64,000 nt of DNA. Origin: Pedobacter sp. Leaf250 (GTDB taxonomy: Bacteria; Bacteroidota; Bacteroidia; Sphingobacteriales; Sphingobacteriaceae). The stretch is from contig NZ_CAKLBU010000005.1 in NCBI RefSeq assembly GCF_920984735.1, positions 62,001 through 126,000 on the forward strand. Reading direction: 5' to 3'. Position 1 is the first letter of the stretch. Every line of letters begins with the position of its first letter. Both the position numbers and the translations under genes were made by a program. The notes under the pieces were generated by a model. That model did no database searches. It saw only the letters and a program-made list of their open reading frames with translations, and was not told where the DNA came from. Positions 8,334 to 17,446 of the stretch are shown piece by piece.

Positions 8334-11084
8334 ATGCATGCATCTCTATTTTTTTATCGTACCGTAAAAACAGTTGTATTTCTATTTCTAGTATATGGAT
8401 GTTTTCCAGATGTAGTTTTTGCGCAATCTCCCTGGGTAAAGCTGGCAGGCAAGCCATCCACTTTAAATTTAAACAATGGATTTCTATCTTTTGATGTTGG
8501 CGGCTTTAATTTAAAACTCGTAAAATCATCACAAACGGTTGCAGGTCTTCAACCTAAGAATATAAAGGATTTTGATTTTATACCCAGTGATAGTTTAAAG
8601 GTTCGGAGCGCTGATGGATTGTATCACCTTGGGGATATTAACATCCGTTTAAGGATTGAAGGTAAAAACGCTTGGCAGAATTATAGCACCGCGGCAAAGC
8701 GTCAAGCAGTAAAATCATTACCCATAAAAGGCAGTGTATTGGCTGCGGCAGATCTATCAGCTACATTGCCAGCCGATATTCCATTACGAATCCATAGAAT
8801 GTGGGAAATTTATAAGGGAAAGCTATCATTAAAGTTCGAGATCAGAAATAGCACTGAAAAAGATGTAGAAATTGGTGCGCTAGGTATCCCAATGATTTTT
8901 GATAATATTTTAGATGGGAGAACCCTTGAGCAGGCACACGCAAAAAATGTTTTTTACGATCCTTATATTGGAAATGATGCAGGTTACTTGCAAGTAACCA
9001 GATTGAGCGGACATGCACCCTCATTAATTGTTGCCCCAATAAATAAAACCCCATTCGAAGCCTACAACCCGCTAAATGATGATCCTACGCCAAGAGGAAT
9101 TGCTTTTGAAGGATTTTATGAATGGATGGTTCACAGCAAAGCTTATGCAGAAAACGAATGGAAGTCAGCCGATCAGTGGAATACGCCTTCATTTGTAATA
9201 TTAAAACCTGGTGAGGTAAAAATCTATGCGCTTCAATTCATCCTGTCTGGAACTGCACAAGATACAGAGCAAAAATTAATAGAAAATAATATTCCAGTAG
9301 CCATTTCCGCTCCAGGTTATGTATTGCCGCGAAATGTTGATTCGAAGTTGTTCCTTAAATATGCGAAGAAAGTTAAATCTATAAAATCCTATCCTAACGA
9401 GGCATTAAGTATTTCAACTTTGCCAAACACAAAAAATGGCTGGTACAGCTATGCGATAAAGGGGAATACGTGGGGTCGGGCAAAATTATCGATTACCTAT
9501 ACTGATGGATTAGAGCAAACTATTCAATACAAAATTATTGCACCAGAAAACGAAGTGATAGCCAACTATGGAAATTTTCTTACGTCCAAACAATGGTTTA
9601 ATGATCGCAATGATGTTTTCAAACGATCGCCATCGCCAATTACTTACGATTATGAAAAGCAACAAAAAGTAACGCAAGACAATAGGGCCTGGATTGCTGG
9701 CTTAAGTGATGAAGGTGGAGCAGGTGCATGGTTAGGCGCTATGATGAAACAATTGGTGCAGCCCAATAAGTTGGAAATAGATAAATTGAAACAATTTATT
9801 GATACCGTTATGTTTGGCCAAATACAGCTTAAAGATGGACCTGAAAAGTATGGCGTAAAGAAAAGTTTGTTTTATTATGAACCAGATTCGATGCCTAAAA
9901 ATACTTATTCAGCAGATCTTAATTTTAAAACTTGGTCGGCTTGGCCAAAAAAAGAAGCTGATAATTTGGGGCGATCATACAATTATCCACACGTAGCTGC
10001 TGCACATTGGGTAATGTATCGCCTGGCCAGAAACTATAAAGGATTGGCAGAAGCCTCTGCTTGGAAAGCGCATCTTATCAATGCCTATGAAACGGGTTTA
10101 GCAATGGTTAATCTAGCCCCTGAATATGCGCAATTCGGACAAATGGAGGGCACTGTTTTTTACTTGATCCTAAATGATTTAAAAAATGAAGGGTTGGTTG
10201 AGGAGACGAATAAGTTAGAGCTAGCTATGAAAAACCGGGCGAATCATTGGCGATCATTAGCCTATCCGTTTGGCAGCGAAATGCCATGGGATTCTACCGG
10301 GCAGGAAGAAGTTTATGTTTGGTCGACTTATTTTGGATATGAGGATAAAGCCAAAGTAACGCTCGATGCAATTTTAGCTTATATGCCAGTTGTGCCACAT
10401 TGGGCATATAATGGCAATGCCCGTCGTTACTGGGATTTTTTATACGGTGGAAAACTGCAACGTATCGAACGCATGATTCATCATTATGGCTCTGGCTTAA
10501 ATGCCATTCCGGTATTGATGGATTACCGCAAAAATCCTGATAACTTTTATTTGTTGCGAACAGGTTACGGCGGCTTATTAGGCACTATCTCTAATATTAC
10601 TCAAGATGGTTTTGCACCTGCTGCATTTCATTCCTATCCATCCACTTTAAAAAATGATGGAATTAGTGGCGATTATGGATCAGGATTTTTTGGCTATGCC
10701 ATTAATACGGCAACTTACCTAATCAAACACAAAGAGTTTGGATGGCTTGCTTTTGGAGGGAACATCATTACAAATAAAAATGTTGTCAATATAGATTTAA
10801 CAACAGCTGCAAAATCAGCTATTTATCTAGCGCCAATAGGTTTATGGATCACACTTGATGCTGGTAAAATCCAGTCTGTTCAATACGATACGATCTCAGG
10901 AGACGTAAAATTAACCTTGCAAAAAACTGATGATTTTACGCAGTCAGCAACCATTAGGCTATCTCAACCTGCTAAAATTTCAGGAATACGAACCTATCAA
11001 ATAAAAGGAAACCATATTAAAGAAAGAGGAGCTACATCAATCAAGCTTTCAAACCACGATACTACACAAATTGTAATTAACTAG
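8334..11084 (+). CDS. Large secreted protein, DUF5695-like, probable glycan-related
   Basis: From the ATG at 8334 the product has 916 residues; a TTG nine codons upstream is also open but gives a poorer signal peptide. Residues 1 to about 33 form a signal sequence ending DVVFAQS. The mature protein has an N-terminal beta-rich half (GGFNLKL, IPLRIHRMWEIYKGKLSL, AFEGFYEWMVHSKAYAENEW) and a C-terminal alpha-rich half with many Trp, Tyr and His (YPHVAAAHWVMYRLARNY, MPVVPHWAYNGNARRYWDF). That is the look of a glycosidase-type alpha/alpha toroid. The overall shape matches the DUF5695 family as I recall it. No catalytic residues can be named. Head-to-head arrangement with the GH127 gene supports joint use of one glycan (inference). 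Confidence 0.6.
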   Translation: MHASLFFYRTVKTVVFLFLVYGCFPDVVFAQSPWVKLAGKPSTLNLNNGFLSFDVGGFNLKLVKSSQTVAGLQPKNIKDFDFIPSDSLKVRSADGLYHLGDINIRLRIEGKNAWQNYSTAAKRQAVKSLPIKGSVLAAADLSATLPADIPLRIHRMWEIYKGKLSLKFEIRNSTEKDVEIGALGIPMIFDNILDGRTLEQAHAKNVFYDPYIGNDAGYLQVTRLSGHAPSLIVAPINKTPFEAYNPLNDDPTPRGIAFEGFYEWMVHSKAYAENEWKSADQWNTPSFVILKPGEVKIYALQFILSGTAQDTEQKLIENNIPVAISAPGYVLPRNVDSKLFLKYAKKVKSIKSYPNEALSISTLPNTKNGWYSYAIKGNTWGRAKLSITYTDGLEQTIQYKIIAPENEVIANYGNFLTSKQWFNDRNDVFKRSPSPITYDYEKQQKVTQDNRAWIAGLSDEGGAGAWLGAMMKQLVQPNKLEIDKLKQFIDTVMFGQIQLKDGPEKYGVKKSLFYYEPDSMPKNTYSADLNFKTWSAWPKKEADNLGRSYNYPHVAAAHWVMYRLARNYKGLAEASAWKAHLINAYETGLAMVNLAPEYAQFGQMEGTVFYLILNDLKNEGLVEETNKLELAMKNRANHWRSLAYPFGSEMPWDSTGQEEVYVWSTYFGYEDKAKVTLDAILAYMPVVPHWAYNGNARRYWDFLYGGKLQRIERMIHHYGSGLNAIPVLMDYRKNPDNFYLLRTGYGGLLGTISNITQDGFAPAAFHSYPSTLKNDGISGDYGSGFFGYAINTATYLIKHKEFGWLAFGGNIITNKNVVNIDLTTAAKSAIYLAPIGLWITLDAGKIQSVQYDTISGDVKLTLQKTDDFTQSATIRLSQPAKISGIRTYQIKGNHIKERGATSIKLSNHDTTQIVIN

Positions 11085-11149
11085 CGGGGTATTGTGTTTT
11101 GTTACAATCCATTTGCCTTTTTAGCTGTTAACCTTTTAAAAAGATAACT

Positions 11150-11578
11150 ATGTGGATTTTATGGGCGATTCTAGCGGCAATATCAGCAGCACTGGTAATT
11201 GTATTAACAAAAGCGGGTTTAAAAAATGTAGATTCGAGTTTAGCTTTTGCTATTCAGGCGGTATTGATTTTACTCATTACCTGGGGCGTTGTATTTTATC
11301 AAGGTAATTTTAGCGACTGGAAGGGGATAGAAAAAAATGCCTGGATATTTTTGCTTTCGGCAGGTGTATTTACATCTTTATCAACGCTATTTTCTTATAA
11401 AGCCTTATCTATGGGGCCAGCATCTTACGTGGCAACAATTGAACGGACCTCATTGGTTATCGCAATTGTGTTATCAATCATTTTTTTAAAAGAAAAAATT
11501 ACCTGGCAAATTGTGGTAGGCGGTACGGTAATGATCGCAGGAGCAGTGTTGATCGCACTATCTGACCCAAGCGAATAA
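11150..11578 (+). CDS. Single-domain EamA/DMT-family membrane transporter
   Basis: A 142-residue, nearly all hydrophobic protein with about five membrane spans. The final span is preceded by SIIFLKEKITWQIVVGG, the typical EamA ending in which an acidic/basic LKEK turn precedes the last helix. ALSMGPASYVATIERTSLV is the conserved penultimate helix pair. Most DMT proteins have two EamA repeats in about 300 residues. Single-repeat members of this size are common and probably act as dimers. Substrate unknown. It follows the DUF5695-like gene by 65 nt on the same strand and could be co-transcribed. Confidence 0.75.
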   Translation: MWILWAILAAISAALVIVLTKAGLKNVDSSLAFAIQAVLILLITWGVVFYQGNFSDWKGIEKNAWIFLLSAGVFTSLSTLFSYKALSMGPASYVATIERTSLVIAIVLSIIFLKEKITWQIVVGGTVMIAGAVLIALSDPSE

Positions 11579-11679
11579 TTTTGATACTGAAGAAATCTTG
11601 TAATAACGGCATTAAAAATCTCGGTTATTGAGTCTTCGATATATCTTTCAGAATATCTCGAAGAGCTAGGTTAGGTCTT

Positions 11680-11855
11680 AACCACCCCTCGCCCCTCCTA
11701 AATTGGGAGGGGAGTAGTTTCTGCTTTGGCAAAACTTGTTCATATTCAATGGGCTATTTGCTTTAAGCCCTATATCGTACAAACTCCATAATCTAAATTG
11801 TTTACCACGGTCCAAACTCCCCTCCTTATTTTCAAGGAGGGGTAAGGGGGTGGTT
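11680..11855. repeat. Long palindromic intergenic repeat, CCCCTCC/GGAGGGG family
   Basis: Outer arms AACCACCCC (from 11680) and GGGGGTGGTT (to 11855) are inverted. Inside are two hairpins, CCCCTCC-taaatt-GGGAGGGG and CCCCTCCTT-attttc-AAGGAGGGG. A short minus-strand reading frame spans it but has no coding character. The rest of the 530-nt gap (11579-12108) holds the next repeat and otherwise nothing I recognise. Confidence 0.75.
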
Positions 11856-11892
11856 TGATTATCGCTAGTAGCAATACTCTTAGTTAAATAAA

Positions 11893-11970
11893 CCTGATTG
11901 CAGCGGCATCCTTTTAGCCATAATTCTGAGCGTAGCGAAAGAATGGCTAAAAGATACAGCGGAAAGCAGG
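11893..11970. repeat. Inverted repeat built on TTTTAGCCAT/ATGGCTAAAA
   Basis: The words atccttttagccata (about 11908-11922) and gaatggctaaaagata (about 11941-11956) are inverted around ttctgagcgtagcgaaa, flanked by cagcgg in both halves. It is a separate element from the palindrome just upstream. Confidence 0.6.
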
Positions 11971-12108
11971 AACAAACTTTCAAATTATCATCTGCACCTG
12001 CTTTCTAAATTTTATTACAGCTATTTTCAACTGGTAAATGTGAATAACCTCTGTTTACACTGTGCAATCATTTTTATTATATTTACGGCTGCCAATTTCT
12101 GTAGATAA

Positions 12109-15033
12109 ATGAGTGAAGAATTAGACCCAAACATAAACGAAGAACATAAACATACTATTACCCCAATAAACGGTTTATACGAAAATTGGTTCCTCGATTA
12201 TGCGTCTTATGTAATTCTGGACCGAGCAGTTCCACATATTCATGATGGATTGAAGCCTGTTCAGCGTCGTATTATGCACTCGCTTAAAGAAATGGACGAC
12301 GGACGTTTCAACAAAGCAGCAAATGTTATTGGCAATACGATGAAATACCATCCACATGGTGACGCCTCTATTGGCGATGCGATGGTGCAAATTGGTCAGA
12401 AAGATTTACTGATTGATATGCAGGGTAACTGGGGCGACCCCATTACCGGCGATAGTGCTGCGGCACCACGATACATCGAAGCCCGTTTATCGAAATTTGC
12501 AAACGAGGTGGTTTTCAATCCAGACACCACCGAATGGCAATTAAGTTACGATGGACGTAACAATGAACCGATTACTTTACCTGTTAAATTCCCATTGTTA
12601 TTGGCACAAGGGGCAGAAGGTATTGCGGTGGGTTTGGCCACGAAAGTAATGCCGCATAATTTTATTGAGCTTTTAGATGCCTCAATTGAATGCTTAAAAG
12701 GCGTTAGGCCAAACATTTTACCCGACTTTTTTACGGGTGGAATGGCCGATTTTTCAAATTATAACGAGGGTCAGCGTGGTGGGAAAATCCGTGTTCGTGC
12801 TAAAATAACTGAGAAGGATAAAAAAACTTTGGTCATAACCGAAGTGCCATATAGTACAACAACCAGTTCCATCATCGATAGTATTTTGGCTGCCAATGAT
12901 AAAGGCAAAATCAAAATTAAAAAGATTGAAGATAGCACCGCTGCACATGTAGAAATTATAGTGCATTTGGCACCAGGTATTTCACCTGATGTTACAATCG
13001 ATGCACTCTATGCCTTTACCGCCTGCGAGGTTTCCATTTCTCCAAATACCTGTATCATTCAAGATGATAAACCACATTTTTTAAGTGTGAATGATATTTT
13101 GATTGAGAACACAAAGCACACCAAAAGTTTATTAAAAAGAGAATTGGAGATTCGCTTGCACGAGTTGCAGGAGAAAATTTTCTTCAGTTCACTACTTAAA
13201 ATATTCATTCAGGAGGGAATGTACAAAAATCCTGAATATGAAAATTCTGCCAATTTCGATACCGTAGTAGAGGTTTTACATTTGTTATTCGATCCTTTTA
13301 AGCCATCACTTTATCGTGAAATTTTACCAGAAGATCTTAAAAAGCTAATCGATAAGCCGATGAGTAGCATCACCCGGTTTGATGTGAAAAAGGCCGATGA
13401 GCAGATGAAAAATCTGGAAGATGAAATTAAAGTGGTTAAAAATCACTTGAAACATTTAACAGATTATGCCATTGCATGGTTTCAAAAGCTAAAGGATAAA
13501 TACAGCAAAGGCAGAGAGCGTAAAACTGAAATCCGATTGTTTGATAGGGTAGAGGCCTCGAAAGTGGCTTTGGCAAACGTAAAATTGTACATGAATCGTG
13601 AAGATGGTTTTATTGGTACAGGATTACGTAAAGATGAATTTATTGCCGATTGCTCGGATATTGATGAGGTAATTGTATTTCGTGAGGATGGAAAGTGTAT
13701 GATTACCAAAGTAGCTGATAAAACATTTGTTGGCAAAGGTATTATTCATGCGCAGGTTTTTAAGAAAAACGACGAGCGTACCATTTACAATATGATTTAT
13801 AAAGATGGTTCTTCCGGAACAGCTTACATTAAACGTTTTGCAGTTGTTGGCGTAACCCGCGATAAAGAATATGATCTTACCAAAGGATCGAAAGGCTCAA
13901 AAGTTTTATATTTCACGGCTAACCCTAATGGCGAGGCTGAAGTAATCAATGTTGCGCTTAAGCCACACTCTAAATTACGTAAGCTTCAGTTTGATCAGGA
14001 TTTTGCTGAAGTGGCGATTAAAGGCCGTGGTTCGCAAGGGAACATTATTTCGAAATATCCGGTTAAGAAAATATTGCTGAAGAGTAAAGGTGTTTCAACC
14101 TTATCAGGATTAAAAATATGGTATGATGATTTGCTGAAACGTTTAAATGTTGATGGCAGAGGAAATTATCTGGGCGAATTTGATGGCGACGACCGTATTT
14201 TGCAGGTGCATAAAGATGGCTATTACGAATTAAGTTCTTTTGAGCTGAGTAATCACTTTGATGATGGCTTGATTTTAATTGATAAGTTTGATCCTGAAAA
14301 AGTTTTTGCTGCTGTACATTTTGATGGGAAAGCTCAAAATTATTTTATTAAAAGATTCATTTTCGAGTTGCAGTCTATCGGTAGAAAAACAATTTTCATC
14401 AGCGAAGAACAAAAATCGAAACTGATTTATTTAACGGCTAACCCAGCTGCAAAAATCATTATTGATATATTAAAGGGCAAAACGCAAGTGCCAGAAAAAA
14501 TAGAATCAATACTTTTTGATTTAATTGATGTAAAAGGCTTGAAGGCAAATGGTAATCGTTTGTCGCCTCATGATGTTCAGCAAATTAGTTTTGAAGATTT
14601 TGATGTGGTTGAAGAGGATGATTATTCAGAACTAGATAATGTGATTGTAATTGATGAAGTTGAAGGTGAAGAACAGGCGGTTGCTACTAACGAAATTGCT
14701 ACGGAAGAAATAGCTAATCGTGTTGCAGAAGTTGCTCCAGCAGAAAAGCCAAAACCAAAATTTGAACGTAAGCCAGATGTTGTAGATGCAGAAAAGCCAA
14801 CAGTTGTGGAAAAACCTGTGACTCAAGAACCTACTGTAAAGAACGAAATCGTTGAAAAGAAAAGTGTAGAAAAACCAGTCGAGAAAGCTAAAACTGAACC
14901 TATTAAAGATTTGCCAATCGCAGAAGTAGAGAAACCAAAAGCAGAAGATAAGCCGCTTAAAAAAGTTGATTTTGAAATCACAAATCCTGATGATATCGAA
15001 ATTGATGAAAAAGGACAGTTGGGTTTATTTTAA
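12109..15033 (+). CDS. parC: DNA topoisomerase IV subunit A (ParC/GyrA family)
   Basis: This 974-residue type IIA topoisomerase subunit breaks and rejoins DNA. With ParE, which is not in this window, it decatenates and relaxes DNA. The catalytic tyrosine is Y122 in AAAPRYIEARLS. The winged-helix and tower region runs to about residue 470, and a beta-pinwheel C-terminal domain covers about 500-830. The quinolone-determining segment reads HPHGDASIGD (81-90), so the usual Ser is Ala86 and the acidic position is Asp90. From about residue 845 the protein ends in a long low-complexity tail rich in Glu, Lys, Val and Pro, closing IEIDEKGQLGLF; this lengthens it well beyond E. coli ParC. A strong hairpin follows the stop. 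The calling as ParC rather than GyrA rests on overall sequence character and the absence of a clear GyrA box. Confidence 0.9.
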   Translation: MSEELDPNINEEHKHTITPINGLYENWFLDYASYVILDRAVPHIHDGLKPVQRRIMHSLKEMDDGRFNKAANVIGNTMKYHPHGDASIGDAMVQIGQKDLLIDMQGNWGDPITGDSAAAPRYIEARLSKFANEVVFNPDTTEWQLSYDGRNNEPITLPVKFPLLLAQGAEGIAVGLATKVMPHNFIELLDASIECLKGVRPNILPDFFTGGMADFSNYNEGQRGGKIRVRAKITEKDKKTLVITEVPYSTTTSSIIDSILAANDKGKIKIKKIEDSTAAHVEIIVHLAPGISPDVTIDALYAFTACEVSISPNTCIIQDDKPHFLSVNDILIENTKHTKSLLKRELEIRLHELQEKIFFSSLLKIFIQEGMYKNPEYENSANFDTVVEVLHLLFDPFKPSLYREILPEDLKKLIDKPMSSITRFDVKKADEQMKNLEDEIKVVKNHLKHLTDYAIAWFQKLKDKYSKGRERKTEIRLFDRVEASKVALANVKLYMNREDGFIGTGLRKDEFIADCSDIDEVIVFREDGKCMITKVADKTFVGKGIIHAQVFKKNDERTIYNMIYKDGSSGTAYIKRFAVVGVTRDKEYDLTKGSKGSKVLYFTANPNGEAEVINVALKPHSKLRKLQFDQDFAEVAIKGRGSQGNIISKYPVKKILLKSKGVSTLSGLKIWYDDLLKRLNVDGRGNYLGEFDGDDRILQVHKDGYYELSSFELSNHFDDGLILIDKFDPEKVFAAVHFDGKAQNYFIKRFIFELQSIGRKTIFISEEQKSKLIYLTANPAAKIIIDILKGKTQVPEKIESILFDLIDVKGLKANGNRLSPHDVQQISFEDFDVVEEDDYSELDNVIVIDEVEGEEQAVATNEIATEEIANRVAEVAPAEKPKPKFERKPDVVDAEKPTVVEKPVTQEPTVKNEIVEKKSVEKPVEKAKTEPIKDLPIAEVEKPKAEDKPLKKVDFEITNPDDIEIDEKGQLGLF

Positions 15034-15056
15034 TTATATCCCTGAGATAACAAACT

Positions 15057-15095
15057 AAAAACAGCTGCTTATTTAAAAATTAAGCGGCTGTTTTT
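15057..15095. terminator. Bidirectional rho-independent terminator between parC and the collagen-like gene
   Basis: AAAAACAGCTGCTTA and TAAGCGGCTGTTTTT form a 15-bp stem (one G-T wobble) with a short A/T loop and T-runs on both sides. It serves the convergent genes ending at 15033 and 15113. Confidence 0.85.
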
Positions 15096-15112
15096 GGTGA
15101 AAGTAAAATGAA

Positions 15113-17320
15113 CTATTTACTCTTAGCTATTTCTGGCTTATTTTTTTTAGATTCAATATTAATCGCCTTTAGTTTTTCTGTTAAATCCTTATTCTCTAAT
15201 TGTTTACTTAAAACTGTTTTTAACAAATTCCATTCTTCATTTAATTTTTTAACTTCCAAAAGTGCCATTGAAAGTTCTTGATTTTGGGTTTTTAGTTTTG
15301 AAATTTCTAATGATTGTTCGGCAGTTCTTTTCTCAAGGGCCTTCACCATAATCATTAAAACACCCTCCATATCTGCTTGGGCAATTGTAGTGTCACTGCC
15401 AATAGTACCATATTTATCTTTACCAAACGCGGCATAAAAATCTTGTGCCATTGGTCCGTAATGGCGATGATTGGATCCACGCTGAACTTTGTAGTTCCAA
15501 GATCCTAAACTCATTGGCCTCAATTTTAATAACATATCTTCTCCATTGGAAGTTACAAATCTTTCCTTTTTGGTTGAATCGGAAATAATATTCCAAGAAT
15601 TATCACCTGGTGTTAAAGAAACACCCACATTCATATCATCATTTGTGAATAATCTAAAGCCTCCAGCATAACGAGCAGTGAATTGGTTCGCAGCAGATGA
15701 AGTGGTATAGGAAGATAAAGTGGCACTGAGACTAGAAGCATCAGACAATACTAAGGCTCCTTCATGTATCGCTCGCCCTCTGTAACCTATAGCAACTGAA
15801 TAATCTTCTCGTGCTTCTAACCTATAGCCCAAAGCTACTGTTCCTTGGCCGTTTGCTATATTGGTATAACCTAAAGCTACCCCACAAAATCCACCAACAT
15901 TATTGCTCGCTCCCACAGAAAAACCTGCAGTTCCAGTAACTGTTACTCCAGAACCAAATCCTACGCCAACTGTTGATGATACTTTAACTTGGTCGCCAAA
16001 AGCAACAGATCCATATCCGCTGGAAGTTACCTGATTTCCAAAAGCATAAGAATAGTCTTTAATATTTAAATCATCCCATTCCGTTGCAGCAGCATTACCA
16101 ACTCGTAGTGCACCTTTTTTAGGATACCACATGAAACGAAGACCTGGTCCTTCTACTGGAATTGTGCCCATTGAATATTTACCAGGTAGTACAAGCCCTC
16201 CTGAATTATCGAATTTAGCTGTATTGATAGTATTGTTTATAGTAGTTTTAAGCGTTAAAGCACCATTATCTTCCAGTGTCAATCCATTTGTGCCATTATT
16301 AGTAATGGCTTGATTGCTCAATTTAATTGCAGTTGTAGCAGTATGGTTGCCAAAATCATCTCCCGCTCCACTATCAGGTTTCCAGTTTGTTCCATCAAAT
16401 TTAAGTACCTGCCCTGCAGTTGGTGCAGTATTGGCTACCGCAATTGATTGAATTTTTGATACAACAGGATTCGGGTAATTTCCACTGAGGTCTCCACCAG
16501 CAGGTGATGCAGTAATGGATCCTGGAATACCCTGTGGTCCAACGGGCCCTGCAGGACCTGTAGCGCCGACCGGACCTTGTGGGCCAATAGCCCCTGGTAT
16601 TCCAGGTATTCCGATTGGTCCCGCCGGGCCTGTTAATCCAATTGGTCCTTGTGTACCGGTAGCACCTGCTGATCCTGCTGGGCCCTGAATTCCAATTGGT
16701 CCTGCTGGCCCTGTTAATCCGATAGATCCTTGTGCACCGGTAGTGCCTGTCAATCCTATCGGTCCCTGAATACCAATTGGTCCGGTTGAGCCTGTTAATC
16801 CTATCGGTCCTTGTGCACCAGTTGTACCGGTTGCGCCAGCTGGCCCTGTTAATCCTATTGGACCTTGTGCGCCTGTTGGCCCAATCGGTCCGGCAGGCCC
16901 GGCAGGACCAGGTGTTCCATTTGCAGAATATAATGCATAAGGTACGCTCATTAATTGAGTGGTGCCTAAATCAGTGTAACTCCCACCTCCAATGGCTAAT
17001 TCAACTTTCAGATACTGATTCGCATTTTGCCAGGGCACTCCAGCAAACGTTCCCTGAGCAGGTGTTCCTTTACCAATTTGTAAAGTAAAAAGTCCCAGTG
17101 CGTTTGTATTTAAATCGTGGTTTTCAAGATATTGTATAGTTCCATTTGTGCTTCCACTAAGAATGGATATCCGTACTCTTACATTTTGTTTAGCCAGAAC
17201 TGTTCCATCATTATTTCGAGCAACTGCTTGATAATTTATTCCTGTGAGACCGCTTTGAGCAAATATTTTCCCTATGCATAAAAAGAATGTAATGGCGAGG
17301 ATAAGCGTAAATTTTTTCAT
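15113..17320 (-). CDS. Collagen-like surface fibre protein with S74-type chaperone domain
   Basis: 735 residues. A signal peptide (1-21, ending IFAQS) and a conserved N-terminal beta domain (22-135) are followed by an uninterrupted Gly-X-Y collagen-like stretch (about 135-270). Next come YadA-head-like motifs ([26 protein letters not shown]) and a C-terminal Peptidase_S74 domain. The S74 start [10 protein letters not shown] carries the Ser and Lys of the autoproteolytic dyad, and [11 protein letters not shown] plus [14 protein letters not shown] fit the family; a coiled coil (about 660-725) ends the protein. In known cases S74 domains help a trimeric fibre fold and then cut themselves off. 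No phage genes are near, so a cell-surface fibre is likely (inference). It is paralogous to the next gene over residues 1-270. Confidence 0.75.
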   Translation of the reverse strand: MKKFTLILAITFFLCIGKIFAQSGLTGINYQAVARNNDGTVLAKQNVRVRISILSGSTNGTIQYLENHDLNTNALGLFTLQIGKGTPAQGTFAGVPWQNANQYLKVELAIGGGSYTDLGTTQLMSVPYALYSANGTPGPAGPAGPIGPTGAQGPIGLTGPAGATGTTGAQGPIGLTGSTGPIGIQGPIGLTGTTGAQGSIGLTGPAGPIGIQGPAGSAGATGTQGPIGLTGPAGPIGIPGIPGAIGPQGPVGATGPAGPVGPQGIPGSITASPAGGDLSGNYPNPVVSKIQSIAVANTAPTAGQVLKFDGTNWKPDSGAGDDFGNHTATTAIKLSNQAITNNGTNGLTLEDNGALTLKTTINNTINTAKFDNSGGLVLPGKYSMGTIPVEGPGLRFMWYPKKGALRVGNAAATEWDDLNIKDYSYAFGNQVTSSGYGSVAFGDQVKVSSTVGVGFGSGVTVTGTAGFSVGASNNVGGFCGVALGYTNIANGQGTVALGYRLEAREDYSVAIGYRGRAIHEGALVLSDASSLSATLSSYTTSSAANQFTARYAGGFRLFTNDDMNVGVSLTPGDNSWNIISDSTKKERFVTSNGEDMLLKLRPMSLGSWNYKVQRGSNHRHYGPMAQDFYAAFGKDKYGTIGSDTTIAQADMEGVLMIMVKALEKRTAEQSLEISKLKTQNQELSMALLEVKKLNEEWNLLKTVLSKQLENKDLTEKLKAINIESKKNKPEIAKSK

Positions 17321-17446
17321 TTTGCTAAAATTTAGATAGATGGTAATTTTATTTTATAATTCTACGAACACTTAAAAACTAAACTGCTCAATTCAAAAAA
17401 TGAACATGAAATAGGTGGTGCATTTTTGAATTGGTATCATTGATGG

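Noticed and set aside
11678..11983. 101-residue minus-strand reading frame
   Set aside because: It covers two palindromic repeats; its residues follow from repeat arms.
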